A stretch of DNA of 64,000 nucleotides from Sneathiella marina. GTDB lineage: Bacteria > Pseudomonadota > Alphaproteobacteria > Sneathiellales > Sneathiellaceae. This document shows positions 32,193-41,469 of the stretch, piece by piece. Every line of letters starts with the position of its first letter. The first letter of the stretch is position 1. Where the stretch lies: contig NZ_CP098747.1 of the NCBI RefSeq assembly GCF_023746535.1, positions 750,364-814,363 on the forward strand, given 5' to 3'. The notes beneath the pieces were generated by a model. That model was not told where the DNA came from. It did not search any database and was given only the letters and a program-made list of their open reading frames with translations. A program made the position numbers and the translations under genes.

Positions 32193-35141
32193 TTATTTTT
32201 TGCCTAACGTTTTCAAAATGGCGAACGGGCTGTCCGGATCGATTTCGGGGGCGCGTGGCGCCGGTTTGCGGCGGGCAGGCTTGGATTTCGATGCGGGTTT
32301 ACCGGCTGTATTCTGTTGCGGTTTTCTGCTTTTGGGCTTCGGCTTCTCGGCGCGCTTACGCTTGTGATAAGGCACCCGGCGATAGGTGATATCCTCGCCT
32401 TCGCCTTGCTGTTCATAGCCGAGCTTATCCAGAATGAGCGAAAACTGCTCCCGTGTTGTGCCGACGAGGGACAACATTTCATGGGTCGGCTTGAAGGGCA
32501 GGTTGCGCGGCAGGTCTTTTTTCCTGGGGTTACTGTCTTTGCCTTTTGCGGCGCCGTCATTGGTGGCTTTATCCGCCTCCGCTGCTGCTGCCGCGTCTTT
32601 TTTGACGGCGTCTGCGTCGGCAGGTGCCGCACCAGATTCCCCCTCGGGCTTCGCGTCCGCGACGGTCTCTTCGGGGGTTGCAGTTGGTTCGGCAGCTGTT
32701 TCGGCAGGTGCTTCCGGTGCCGCGTCCATTTTTTCGGCCTCTTCGGCTTTCGGTGCCGTATCTGACCCGGATTCCGGAGAATCGGTAGCAGCTTCAGCCG
32801 GTTTAACCTCAGGTGATTCGCTCTTCGGCGGCTCGGTTGTATCTATCAGGCCGCGGGAGGCGCGCCGTAACAGACCGGCAAGCCGGTCCAGCATATCCAT
32901 GCGCACCGCCAGATTGTTAAAGACAGCATAACCGGCCGTCAGATAGTAGCTCCAATGCAGGCCCTTCTCGGTTTCGAAGGATACCCGGCCTGCCGGTGGC
33001 AGCGGCGGAATGGGGTTGCGTTCTTCGTGAATGGCCCAGAGCAGGCAGCGCAGGGCGGTCGGGTCGGGTTTCAGCAATATGGGCATGAACACATGTTCAT
33101 ATCCCACCCGTAAGCCCCCGAACTTCAGGCGCCCGTAATCCTTTTTGTCCAGGTTGCGGATCTGGTCACCCAGTTTGTATCGGGGCAGGGCACCGAGATT
33201 TTCGCTGACCTGGAAGGCAATGCCGCGTGCGGCCCCGGTTAGGGGAAGATCTGCCAGCATTACCAAGGGCTTAAGGCGCGTATCGATTTGCGCATTGATC
33301 CAGTCATTGAGGCGTTTCGTCGCGGATTCCAGGGCCGGGCCGTTTAATTGTTCACTGGCCAGCAGCTGTAATTTCGGCTTCAGAACGCTCTCGCCTTTTA
33401 CCAAGGAGGCGATAATCGCGCCTTCCCAGGAGATCTTGCCCTCGCCATCCAACGTGATCGCCTCATCCGGCGCGGCCGCCAGTCGGGCGGCGCGGACGGC
33501 GATTTCCGCGGCGATGGTTTTATTGCCGACATTTCGTAAAGTGCGGGCTTCCGTACTATTTACGCTGGTATCGGCATTGAACTTTAGTCCGACCAGGGTT
33601 CCGATGAAATGTCCTTCAACCTGAACGTCACCGGTATCGCTTATCTGTGCTTCCAATTGACTGCTGTCTTTCAATTTCCGCACCAGCATGGCCGTGCGTC
33701 TGTCTACAAATCGTTGCGTCAGGCGCTCATGCAGAGCATCCGACAGTTTATCTTCTATGTTACGCGCGGCGTCCTGCCAATGTTTATAATCATCCATCCA
33801 CTCCGACACATGGGAAATATAGGTCCATGTGCGCGTATGGGCAATGCGCGTCGCCAGTGTATCGATATCCCCATCGGTTTTCTGTAGCCGGTTCAGATGG
33901 TTCGAAATCCAGTCGCTGGGTAATTTGCCCGATGACGACTGCAAATGCAAAAATATTTGTTTGAGCAGGCGCACATGCTCATCATGCATGGTTTGCCGAA
34001 AGTCCGGGACCTGGCAGACCTGCCATAACTGACGCACCTTGGCCGAGCTTTGTGAGTGCTGGCGCACCTCGTCATCGCGGATCAGGGTTTTAAAGGCCGT
34101 ATAATCTTCTGGGTCACGGGGCGAGACCATGCCCTCAATGGCCGGGTTTTTCTCCAAGGAGCGCAGCAGGTCACGGGCGGTTGTGAAGTTGAGATTCTGG
34201 TTGCGCCAGCGGATATTCCGGACGCTGTCGAATTCATGGGATTCGATTTTTTCCACAAGATCCTCTTCCAGCGGTTCCACATTGGCCGTGGTGCCAAAGG
34301 TGCCATCATTCATATGCCGGCCGGCCCGGCCGGCAATCTGGGCGAATTCCGCCGGGCGCAGCCGCCGGGATATGGCACCGTCATATTTTACGGTTCCGGC
34401 GAAGGCCACATGATCGATATCCATATTCAGGCCCATGCCGATGGCATCCGTCGCCACCAGATAATCCACGTCGCCTGATTGATACAGCTCGACCTGGGCA
34501 TTGCGGGTGCGCGGCGACAGGTTTCCCATGACCACGGCGGCACCGCCCCGCTGCCGGCGGACAAGCTCGGCGATGGCATAGACATCGTTGGAGGAAAAGG
34601 CGACGATGACGGAGCGAGGCGGCAGGCGGGATATTTTCTTCGGTCCGCGATAGCTGAGTTTTGAAAACCGGGGGCGCGAGATGAAAGAGGCTTCGGGAAT
34701 CAGCCGCTGGATCCAGGGCCGGATGGTTTCGGCGCCCAGAAACATTGTTTCCTCGCGACCACGGGCATGCAGCAGGCGATCGGTGAAAACATGGCCGCGC
34801 TCCGGATCGGCGGCCAGCTGGATCTCGTCAATGGCCAGGAACTCAAATCCCCGATCGAGCGGCATGGCCTCCACGGTGCAGATAAAATACACCGCATGGG
34901 GCGGAATGATTTTCTCCTCCCCGGTGACCAGGGCGACATTGGCGGCACCTTTTTGCCCGGCAACGCGGTCATAAATTTCCCGGGCGAGCAGACGAAGCGG
35001 CAGCCCGATAATCCCGTCCGCATGGCCCATCATCCGTTCCACCGCCAAATGGGTCTTGCCGGTATTGGTCGGCCCGAGCACCGCCGTGATCCGGTCCGCT
35101 TTTAACGATTGTGACGATGGAGAATAGGTGTTGGGAGGCAT
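32193..35141 (-). CDS. SUV3-like DEAD/DEAH RNA helicase with low-complexity tail
   Basis: The product is 982 residues from the ATG at 35141, which has AAAGGG upstream; a longer start adds 30 residues with no such site. The helicase core shows Walker A GPTNTGKTH, a DEIQLA Walker B variant, and C-terminal helicase motifs (ATDAIGMGLN, QIAGRAGR). A SUV3-type C-terminal region follows. About residues 790-900 are a low-complexity Ala/Glu/Pro/Asp-rich linker, then a basic RNA-binding-like tail. SUV3 homologues work in RNA turnover. The S4-domain gene is directly coupled to its stop codon. Confidence 0.85.
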   Translation of the reverse strand: MPPNTYSPSSQSLKADRITAVLGPTNTGKTHLAVERMMGHADGIIGLPLRLLAREIYDRVAGQKGAANVALVTGEEKIIPPHAVYFICTVEAMPLDRGFEFLAIDEIQLAADPERGHVFTDRLLHARGREETMFLGAETIRPWIQRLIPEASFISRPRFSKLSYRGPKKISRLPPRSVIVAFSSNDVYAIAELVRRQRGGAAVVMGNLSPRTRNAQVELYQSGDVDYLVATDAIGMGLNMDIDHVAFAGTVKYDGAISRRLRPAEFAQIAGRAGRHMNDGTFGTTANVEPLEEDLVEKIESHEFDSVRNIRWRNQNLNFTTARDLLRSLEKNPAIEGMVSPRDPEDYTAFKTLIRDDEVRQHSQSSAKVRQLWQVCQVPDFRQTMHDEHVRLLKQIFLHLQSSSGKLPSDWISNHLNRLQKTDGDIDTLATRIAHTRTWTYISHVSEWMDDYKHWQDAARNIEDKLSDALHERLTQRFVDRRTAMLVRKLKDSSQLEAQISDTGDVQVEGHFIGTLVGLKFNADTSVNSTEARTLRNVGNKTIAAEIAVRAARLAAAPDEAITLDGEGKISWEGAIIASLVKGESVLKPKLQLLASEQLNGPALESATKRLNDWINAQIDTRLKPLVMLADLPLTGAARGIAFQVSENLGALPRYKLGDQIRNLDKKDYGRLKFGGLRVGYEHVFMPILLKPDPTALRCLLWAIHEERNPIPPLPPAGRVSFETEKGLHWSYYLTAGYAVFNNLAVRMDMLDRLAGLLRRASRGLIDTTEPPKSESPEVKPAEAATDSPESGSDTAPKAEEAEKMDAAPEAPAETAAEPTATPEETVADAKPEGESGAAPADADAVKKDAAAAAEADKATNDGAAKGKDSNPRKKDLPRNLPFKPTHEMLSLVGTTREQFSLILDKLGYEQQGEGEDITYRRVPYHKRKRAEKPKPKSRKPQQNTAGKPASKSKPARRKPAPRAPEIDPDSPFAILKTLGKK

Positions 35142-35502
35142 AGTGCCCTTTGCTGCGAATGGGAGGCTGCTGTGCCTCCGGTAAGGATAACATTTATCAG
35201 AAACATCTATACAGGTGAAATAATAATGCAATTGATTCGCTGCAAATTCCCGATTTTAAATTTTGGCGCCGGATCCGCCGGGTTTCTCAAATTGGCCAAC
35301 GGGAAAGAGGCCGTTGGGTCAAAGCCGGGTGGTTTTCAGCGTATTAGCCAAACGTTCGTTTGAAATTTTCATTGATAAAGGCCCCCGGAATATGGGAGAA
35401 AGGCGTCGTGAGAGCCCCGTCGACGGCTCAAAGCGGAGAAAAATTTGACACTCTGTTGTGTTGCGATGCACAATAATGAGAAACAAAAGGGACGAATTTA
35501 TA
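35142..35502. other. Intergenic region between helicase and methylmalonyl-CoA mutase
   Basis: This 361-bp stretch between divergent genes holds no credible gene. It contains hairpins at 35162-35179 (GGAGGC/GCCTCC), 35296-35317 (CCAACGG/CCGTTGG) and 35411-35429 (GAGCC/GGCTC), an inverted repeat CAAACG-TT-CGTTTG at 35349-35362, and a probable mutase promoter at 35445-35474. I see no recognisable riboswitch. Confidence 0.5.
35445..35474 (+). promoter_or_regulatory. Possible sigma-70 promoter of methylmalonyl-CoA mutase
   Basis: A perfect TTGACA -35 hexamer is followed by 18 nt and CACAAT. Transcription would begin about 20 nt before the mutase start codon. The -10 match is only moderate. Confidence 0.4.
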
Positions 35503-37650
35503 ATGGGCGATTTTCCAAAACGCAGCCTGGAAGACTGGGACAACCTCGCGGAAAAAGAACTGCGGGGCCGCAGCACGGATGATCTGGTTTGGAACACGCC
35601 CGAAGGCATTCCGGTCAAATCGCTTTATACCGCTGCCGATCTGGAGGGCATGGAACTTGACGGGGCCTTACCGGGTATGGCGCCGTTTCAGCGCGGGGTT
35701 CGCGCCACCATGTATGCGAACCGTCCCTGGACCATTCGTCAATATGCCGGATTCTCAACGGCAGAAGAATCAAACGCCTTTTACCGCCGCAATCTGGCGG
35801 GCGGTCAGAAAGGCCTGTCGGTCGCCTTCGATCTGGCAACCCATCGCGGCTATGATTCCGATCATCCAAGAGTGGTCGGCGATGTGGGCAAGGCCGGTGT
35901 GGCCATCGATAGCGTCGAGGATATGAAAATCCTGTTTGACGGCATTCCCCTGGATGAGATGTCCGTCTCCATGACCATGAACGGGGCCGTATTGCCCATT
36001 CTCGCCAATTACATTGTTGCCGCCGAGGAACAGGGGGTCAGCCCGGACAAGCTGGCAGGCACGATCCAGAATGACATCCTGAAAGAGTTCATGGTCCGCA
36101 ACACCTATATTTATCCGCCGGAGCCCAGCATGCGGATCATTGGTGATATCATCGGCTATACCTCGGCCAAGATGCCGCGGTTTAATTCCATCTCCATTTC
36201 CGGTTATCATATGCAGGAAGCCGGGGCAACACAGGTGCAGGAACTGGCCTTTACCCTGGCCGATGGTCTGGAATATGCGCGGGCGGCCCTGGCGTCGGGC
36301 TTGAAAATTGACGATTTCGCGCCGCGTCTCAGTTTCTTTTTCGCCATTGGCATGAATTTCTTTATGGAAATCGCCAAGCTGCGCGCCGCCCGGATGCTCT
36401 GGGCGCGGATGATTTCCGAGTTTGAGCCGCAAAATAAAAGCTCCCTGATGCTGCGCACCCATTGCCAGACCTCCGGCGTCAGCCTGACCGAGCAGGATCC
36501 CTACAACAATGTTATTCGCACGGCTTATGAAGCCATGGCCGCCGTTTTGGGGGGCACGCAAAGCCTGCATACCAATGCGCTGGATGAGGCCATTGCCCTG
36601 CCGACCGATTTCTCGGCCCGCATTGCCCGTAATACCCAGCTTATCCTGGCCGAAGAGACCGGTGTTCCCAAGGTGATCGATCCCCTGGGCGGCAGCTATT
36701 ATGTGGAAAGCCTGACCAACTCCATTGCCGAAGAAGCCTGGAAGATCATCGAGGAAGTCGAGGAGCTGGGCGGCATGACGAAGGCCGTGGAAAGCGGTAT
36801 GCCCAAACTCCGGATCGAGGAATCCGCCGCCCGCCGTCAGGCCCGTGTTGATCGCGGCGAGGAAACCATCGTCGGGGTGAATAAATACACCCTCGAAAAA
36901 GATGACAGCGATATCGACATTCTGGATGTGGATAATACGGAAGTTCTCCGCCAGCAGGTGGCGCGGCTTGAAAAAATCAAGGCAACGCGGGATGAAGCGG
37001 CCTGTCAGGCCGCCCTTGCTGCCCTGACCGAAGGCGCGCGCGGATCGGATAACCTTCTGGAGCTCTGTGTGAACGCGGCGCGTGTCCGGGCAACGGTCGG
37101 CGAGATTTCCGATGCCATGGAAACGGTCTTTACCCGCCACCGGGCCGAGATCCGTTCCATCAGCGGTGTTTACGGGGCAGCTTACGAAGGGGATGCGGGC
37201 TTTATGAAAATTCAACAGGATATCGAAACCTTCGCCAAGGAAGAAGGCCGCCGACCGAGAATGCTGGTGGTCAAACTGGGGCAGGATGGCCATGATCGCG
37301 GCGCCAAGGTAATCGCCACCGCCTTTGCCGATATTGGGTTTGACGTCGATGTCGGACCGCTGTTCCAGACCCCGGCCGAAGCCGCCACGGACGCCATTGA
37401 AAGTGACGTGCATGTGATCGGGATCTCGTCGCAGGCCGCCGGTCATAAAACACTGGTCCCGCAGATTATCAATGAGCTGAAGGCCCAGGATGCGGGCGAT
37501 ATTCTGGTGGTCTGCGGCGGCGTTATCCCGGCGCAGGATTATGACATGCTGTATGACGCCGGCGTTGCCGCCATTTACGGTCCGGGCACCAATATCCCCG
37601 AAGCCGCCGCCGAAGTGCTGGACCTGATCCGCAAACAGCGCAGTGCGTAA
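35503..37650 (+). CDS. scpA: Methylmalonyl-CoA mutase (single-chain)
   Basis: The product is 715 residues from the ATG at 35503, which starts [12 protein letters not shown] as in homologues; an in-frame start 15 codons earlier lacks a fitting site. The N-terminal TIM barrel (about 20-540) contains the TMNGAVLP and [17 protein letters not shown] regions. The C-terminal B12 domain carries DGHDRG (about 593-598), whose His ligates cobalt. It interconverts methylmalonyl-CoA and succinyl-CoA. The chaperone MeaB is encoded 5 kb downstream, and CobS/CobT are 9 kb downstream. Confidence 0.93.
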   Translation: MGDFPKRSLEDWDNLAEKELRGRSTDDLVWNTPEGIPVKSLYTAADLEGMELDGALPGMAPFQRGVRATMYANRPWTIRQYAGFSTAEESNAFYRRNLAGGQKGLSVAFDLATHRGYDSDHPRVVGDVGKAGVAIDSVEDMKILFDGIPLDEMSVSMTMNGAVLPILANYIVAAEEQGVSPDKLAGTIQNDILKEFMVRNTYIYPPEPSMRIIGDIIGYTSAKMPRFNSISISGYHMQEAGATQVQELAFTLADGLEYARAALASGLKIDDFAPRLSFFFAIGMNFFMEIAKLRAARMLWARMISEFEPQNKSSLMLRTHCQTSGVSLTEQDPYNNVIRTAYEAMAAVLGGTQSLHTNALDEAIALPTDFSARIARNTQLILAEETGVPKVIDPLGGSYYVESLTNSIAEEAWKIIEEVEELGGMTKAVESGMPKLRIEESAARRQARVDRGEETIVGVNKYTLEKDDSDIDILDVDNTEVLRQQVARLEKIKATRDEAACQAALAALTEGARGSDNLLELCVNAARVRATVGEISDAMETVFTRHRAEIRSISGVYGAAYEGDAGFMKIQQDIETFAKEEGRRPRMLVVKLGQDGHDRGAKVIATAFADIGFDVDVGPLFQTPAEAATDAIESDVHVIGISSQAAGHKTLVPQIINELKAQDAGDILVVCGGVIPAQDYDMLYDAGVAAIYGPGTNIPEAAAEVLDLIRKQRSA

Positions 37651-37653
37651 GTT

Positions 37654-37986
37654 CTAGTCGGCTTGTTTGCGCAGCGGCTTGTCGTCAAGCAAGGCCCAGA
37701 CATCCTCTTCCCCCTCCGATCCGCGCGCACCCAGTTCAATCAGTAGCCGGGTGGTCGTTTCGTAATCGGCGCCGATGATGCGCGAAAGGGTGGTAAGCTT
37801 TCGCCATTCCGTATCGGCAGGTGGATTTTCAAGGGCCGTTTGCAGCAGGGCCTTGCGGCGGGTATCCAGTTCCCGTTGAGCCTTTGTCTTGCGCTGGTGC
37901 CGAAGGTGATCGATGGTAAACTGGCCGGCTCCGCCAACGACAACGCCGATCGCCCCGCCAATGACCCCTAACCAGAAATCCGCCAT
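37654..37986 (-). CDS. Hypothetical membrane-anchored small protein
   Basis: The 110-residue protein has an N-terminal hydrophobic glycine-rich segment (about 4-22, FWLGVIGGAIGVVVGGAG), then a basic linker and a helical cytoplasmic region with charged residues. It could be a signal-anchored protein with a cytoplasmic helical domain. I do not recognise the family. Its stop lies 3 bp from the mutase stop, so the two converge. An unrelated AT-rich segment begins about 100 bp upstream of its start. Confidence 0.55.
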   Translation of the reverse strand: MADFWLGVIGGAIGVVVGGAGQFTIDHLRHQRKTKAQRELDTRRKALLQTALENPPADTEWRKLTTLSRIIGADYETTTRLLIELGARGSEGEEDVWALLDDKPLRKQAD

Positions 37987-38277
37987 GATATCCTCCCTTA
38001 TTGTCGACTTGTAGGGGCCGCCCCCGGACCCTCTTGAAAAGCGCAGCCTGGATCGATGGTAAGCCCGTACCAGCCGAACGGCAACTTCATTTTAAAAATT
38101 GGAAATAGTAATTCATTGCTCCTAAAGTAATAAATCTAACTATTAGTAATGATAATTCATATATATAATAAATATAAAAAAGTAAAAAGATAGTAAATTA
38201 ATCCAAATATTGAAAATTATTTATTAATGTTTAAGTAAGTTTACTGCTTATTACAAAACAATAAATAGGAGATATTA
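37987..38277. other. Intergenic region with abrupt AT-rich transition
   Basis: The left 100 bp are of ordinary composition. From about 38090 the sequence becomes extremely A+T-rich and stays so to the start of the next gene. It contains AGTAA-GT-TTACT at 38234-38245 and AGGAG just before the ATG. No gene or tRNA is seen. Confidence 0.6.
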
Positions 38278-39372
38278 ATGTTTAGAATTGTTATTTTCTT
38301 TTCAGTTTTAATGTCTGTATTGAATGAAATTTATTTGACATATGCGAAAGAACTGGAGGCACCAAAGGCGGATAAAAAAGCCAATCTGGACGCTTTTTAC
38401 CGCCAGATTTGCATGGATATCGATATGTCGGATTTTAACATCGCCAATCGTCCGGCAGACATGAAAGTTAAGTATGACCCTGGACTTCAGATCATAATCC
38501 CCGATTGTTGCGTGCCCTATGTGGAAGGAAAGATTCCTGAAGATTGCGGCCATGCAATTTCCTTGCTGGATGCCAAATATTCCAAAGATAAAACCAAAAT
38601 CAGCGAGCTGCGTGTTCAGACATGGGCGGCTATAAATCAGTTAAGGAGCGATTCAAGTATAATGGAGCCGATCGACAAGCTTGAGATTTCCGATAAACGA
38701 AAGGAGATTTTCAAGGAGAAGATAAGATATCGAAACCAGATTTTCATTTACTTTATCTATTCTCAACTTAACAAACTGGGAAGCTGTGGCTCGATTGCGG
38801 CAAATGTGGTGCAGATATTCGCGCAAAAAGACATCACCAAGCAAAGAATGATCCTTGTCTCTGTCGTGGGGCCCAAGACACCGTTACCGGAAGATAATAT
38901 ATTCAATTATGATATCCGCAGTTCCCAGGAACATGCCTTCTTCGTCCTTGGCAGCAAAATTCCCGAAGGCACTTACGCGAATACCGATCTTGTTGATGGA
39001 AAGGTGCCCGAAAATATGCTGGATGGCTGGATTTGCGATCCCTGGCGTCTGGAACCCAGGTTTGGCACGGTTCGCGACCTGGTCAAGAATGATCCGGTTT
39101 ACAGTTTATCGAGCTGGAAGTCCTACGAAGTTAATGAGGTGGATTTGCCGGTTTTGTCCCCGGATGAGGATGAGGATGATTTCTGGTTTGAAGAATGCGA
39201 TTTCATGACGAGCCCGGAGCTGTTTACGGATCTGATCCTTAAAAATGAGAAATTATGGAAGAACATGATCATTTCCGGTTCAGGCAAGATCAGTAAAAGG
39301 AACATGCGCAAAAAAATTCGGAGTGTCTTGTTGCCGGCGGAGGATTCTGACGCAGTGCATTCGGAGCTTTAA
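38278..39372 (+). CDS. Exported protein of unknown function with a possible Cys-His-Asp triad
   Basis: The 364-residue protein has a signal-peptide-like N-terminus (hydrophobic about 3-20, possible cleavage after TYA at 23). No family is recognised. The order GSCGSIAANV (Cys170), SSQEHAFFVLG (His219) and WICDPWR (Asp254) has the spacing of papain-like or transglutaminase-like hydrolases, where Cys, His and Asp form the active site. The C-terminal third is acidic then strongly basic. AGGAGATATT precedes the ATG. The gene lies in an AT-rich islet and has more A/T-ending codons than its neighbours, suggesting horizontal transfer. The enzymatic role is a hypothesis. Confidence 0.7.
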   Translation: MFRIVIFFSVLMSVLNEIYLTYAKELEAPKADKKANLDAFYRQICMDIDMSDFNIANRPADMKVKYDPGLQIIIPDCCVPYVEGKIPEDCGHAISLLDAKYSKDKTKISELRVQTWAAINQLRSDSSIMEPIDKLEISDKRKEIFKEKIRYRNQIFIYFIYSQLNKLGSCGSIAANVVQIFAQKDITKQRMILVSVVGPKTPLPEDNIFNYDIRSSQEHAFFVLGSKIPEGTYANTDLVDGKVPENMLDGWICDPWRLEPRFGTVRDLVKNDPVYSLSSWKSYEVNEVDLPVLSPDEDEDDFWFEECDFMTSPELFTDLILKNEKLWKNMIISGSGKISKRNMRKKIRSVLLPAEDSDAVHSEL

Positions 39373-39385
39373 GGTAAGGTTTCAC

Positions 39386-39469
39386 GGTCTCGGCGCGTCA
39401 ATCCAAAACATGAAAATTTTTAATGGGTTGAGTTAAATACATGAAAATATTTCATGTATCGCCGAGACC
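39386..39469. repeat. Nested inverted repeats at the right edge of the AT-rich islet
   Basis: Outer arms GGTCTCGGCG (39386-39395) and CGCCGAGACC (39460-39469) are perfect complements, 64 nt apart. An inner palindrome, ATACATGAAA-ATA-TTTCATGTAT (39437-39459), abuts the right outer arm. The word ACATGAAAAT also occurs at 39408-39417. It could be a structured RNA, a terminator or an element end. Confidence 0.7.
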
Positions 39470-39543
39470 CGCGGAACTACTTGACCTGTTCCCCCGATGT
39501 GGCTGTATGATGCGGGCAGAATTCCTCCACAGAAGGGTGACAT

Positions 39544-40578
39544 ATGAAAATCATTTACAGTCCGGACCATGCCAAACACGACCCGCAAACCTATTTTAAA
39601 GGCGGCGCGTTTCATCAACCACAGGAAGTGCCGGGCCGGGCGGAGGCGCTGATCGCGGGGTTGCGCGATGCGGGGCATGAGATTTCCGGTCCCGATGAAT
39701 TTGGCCCGGGCCCGCGGGCAGCGGTTCATACCCCCGGATATCTGCATTTTCTCGAAACCATCTCGGATCGCTGGCATGGGGAGGAAATGGGCAGTGAAGA
39801 AGTGCTGCCCAATATCCATCCGGGCCGTCACATGTCCGGGATGCCCACGGGGCTGGTTGGCGAGGTTGGTTATTATACGACGGATATGTCGGCACCTGTG
39901 GGACGTCAGACATGGGAAGCGGCGGTGGCGTCCAATAACGTGGCGCTGACGGCGACGGAATATGTACTGGCGGATCTGCCAGCGAAAAAAGCCGCCTATG
40001 CGCTCTGCCGTCCGCCCGGGCATCATGCGTACAAGGATCAGGCCGGTGGTTTCTGCTTTCTCAACAATATCGCCATCGCCGCCGAATATGCCCGCCGCAA
40101 TGTATCTCGCGTCGCCATCCTGGATGTGGATGTGCATCATGGCAACGGGACGCAAGGCATTTTTTACGACCGGGCCGATGTGTTGACGATTTCCATGCAT
40201 TGCGATCCCAGCGACTTCTACCCCTTCTTCGCCGGCTATGAGCAGGAACGCGGCCGCGGCGACGGGGACGGTTTCAACCTCAACCTGCCCCTGCCCAAAG
40301 GCAGCACGGACGAGCCTTTTCTCGCCAAGCTGGAGGACGCGCTCACTGCGCTGAAATCCTATGCGCCGGATGTCCTGTTTGTGGCGCTGGGCCTGGATGC
40401 CTTTGAAGGCGACCCGTTTGCCGGGCTTGGCATAACCACGGAAGGCTTTGGCGCCGTTGCCGCCAATATAGCCCATCTCGGGTTTCCCACGGTGCTGGTG
40501 CAGGAAGGCGGTTATAACCGGGACCATCTCGGTGCCAATATCACCAGTTTCATCGACGGATTTGAAGGACATAGATAA
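39544..40578 (+). CDS. Histone deacetylase-like (acetylpolyamine amidohydrolase-type) protein
   Basis: The 344-residue protein is a class II HDAC-fold zinc hydrolase. Visible catalytic and metal residues include the [21 protein letters not shown] region (charge-relay and catalytic His pair), [11 protein letters not shown] (zinc Asp/His) and [13 protein letters not shown] (zinc Asp). Bacterial members deacetylate acetylpolyamines or small acetylated metabolites. GAAGGGTGAC lies before the ATG. It is separated by 2 bp from queF, so the two are probably co-transcribed. Confidence 0.87.
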   Translation: MKIIYSPDHAKHDPQTYFKGGAFHQPQEVPGRAEALIAGLRDAGHEISGPDEFGPGPRAAVHTPGYLHFLETISDRWHGEEMGSEEVLPNIHPGRHMSGMPTGLVGEVGYYTTDMSAPVGRQTWEAAVASNNVALTATEYVLADLPAKKAAYALCRPPGHHAYKDQAGGFCFLNNIAIAAEYARRNVSRVAILDVDVHHGNGTQGIFYDRADVLTISMHCDPSDFYPFFAGYEQERGRGDGDGFNLNLPLPKGSTDEPFLAKLEDALTALKSYAPDVLFVALGLDAFEGDPFAGLGITTEGFGAVAANIAHLGFPTVLVQEGGYNRDHLGANITSFIDGFEGHR

Positions 40579-40580
40579 CG

Positions 40581-41045
40581 ATGGTTGAGACGGATGTCAG
40601 TGGCCTCAGTCAACTGGGGCAAGCGGTAGACCAGCCCCGGAGCCCGGAGGAGGCGGTGCTGGAGAAGGTGCCCAACGGCCAGAGCGACGTCAATTACCTG
40701 GTCCGCTTCGTCGCGCCGGAATTTACCTCGCTCTGCCCGATGACCGGGCAACCGGATTTCGCCCATCTGGTCATCGACTATGTGCCGGACCAGTTTCTGG
40801 TGGAATCAAAATCCCTGAAGATGTTCCTGACATCCTTTCGAAATCATGGTGCCTTTCATGAGGACTGCACGGTAAGTATTGGCAAACGCCTTGTTGAGTT
40901 GCTGTCGCCCTGCTGGTTGCGCATTGGCGGATACTGGTATCCGCGTGGCGGCATACCCATCGATGTCTTCTGGCAAACTGGTGCGCCGCTTAAAGATGTC
41001 TGGTTGCCCGATCAGGGGGTGCCGACTTATCGCGGGCGCGGCTGA
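40581..41045 (+). CDS. queF: NADPH-dependent preQ0 reductase (7-cyano-7-deazaguanine reductase)
   Basis: The 154-residue protein is a type I (short) QueF. The catalytic Cys52 lies in SLCPMTG with Asp59 following, and the hallmark [10 protein letters not shown] motif (71-80) and HGAFHEDC (89-96) are present. It reduces preQ0 to preQ1 in queuosine biosynthesis. It is encoded just after the HDAC-like gene and converges on the cytidine deaminase gene with 6 bp between them. No preQ1 riboswitch is seen because it is internal to an operon. Confidence 0.92.
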   Translation: MVETDVSGLSQLGQAVDQPRSPEEAVLEKVPNGQSDVNYLVRFVAPEFTSLCPMTGQPDFAHLVIDYVPDQFLVESKSLKMFLTSFRNHGAFHEDCTVSIGKRLVELLSPCWLRIGGYWYPRGGIPIDVFWQTGAPLKDVWLPDQGVPTYRGRG

Positions 41046-41051
41046 CCTTCC

Positions 41052-41450
41052 TTAAAAGGAAAAACTGTCGGGCAGGAGTTTATCCGCCGTGGTCTCGATA
41101 TCGCCGTGCTCGCCGGGATAGGTGACGGTGGTGTCCGGTGTTGCAAACTCGATCATGAATTGGCGGCAGGCCCCGCACGGCGAACAGGCGCCGCTTTCCC
41201 CGTTCTGGTTATAATTGGTAACCACAACGGCCGCCAGTTTCATGGCCGGCCCCTCGGCGGCGACCGCCTGCATAATGGCGTTCCGTTCGGCGCAGATTGA
41301 CAGACCGTAGGAGATATTCTCCACATTACAGCCGCTATAGATATTTCCGGCGGCCGTCTGGATCGCGGCGCCGACCTTGAAATTGGAGTAAGGGGAATAG
41401 GCATTCATCATGGTTGCTGTTGCCTGTTGTTTCAAATCCGAAGTCGTCAT
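41052..41450 (-). CDS. cdd: Cytidine deaminase
   Basis: The product is 132 residues from the ATG at 41450 (GAGGGAA upstream); a longer frame would start inside the racemase-family gene. It has the homotetrameric cytidine deaminase signature: CNVENISYG, SICAERNAI with zinc Cys and catalytic Glu, and SPCGACRQ with two zinc Cys. It deaminates cytidine and deoxycytidine to uridine. The start lies 20 bp past the upstream hydroxyproline dehydratase stop, so the two probably share an operon. Confidence 0.9.
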   Translation of the reverse strand: MTTSDLKQQATATMMNAYSPYSNFKVGAAIQTAAGNIYSGCNVENISYGLSICAERNAIMQAVAAEGPAMKLAAVVVTNYNQNGESGACSPCGACRQFMIEFATPDTTVTYPGEHGDIETTADKLLPDSFSF

Positions 41451-41469
41451 GTGACGTTTCCCTCTTCTT

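Noticed and set aside
35142-35502. A cobalamin riboswitch in front of methylmalonyl-CoA mutase
   Set aside because: No B12-box-like core or the expected long-range pairing is visible. The hairpins present are simple and lie upstream of the likely promoter.
35770-37446. A 558-codon open frame antisense to methylmalonyl-CoA mutase
   Set aside because: It lies entirely opposite a highly conserved enzyme gene and its translation is His/Gly-rich with no motif. It is a by-product of codon bias on the coding strand.
39433-40572. A 379-codon open frame antisense to the HDAC-like gene
   Set aside because: It mirrors the conserved deacetylase gene, and its translation has no domain.
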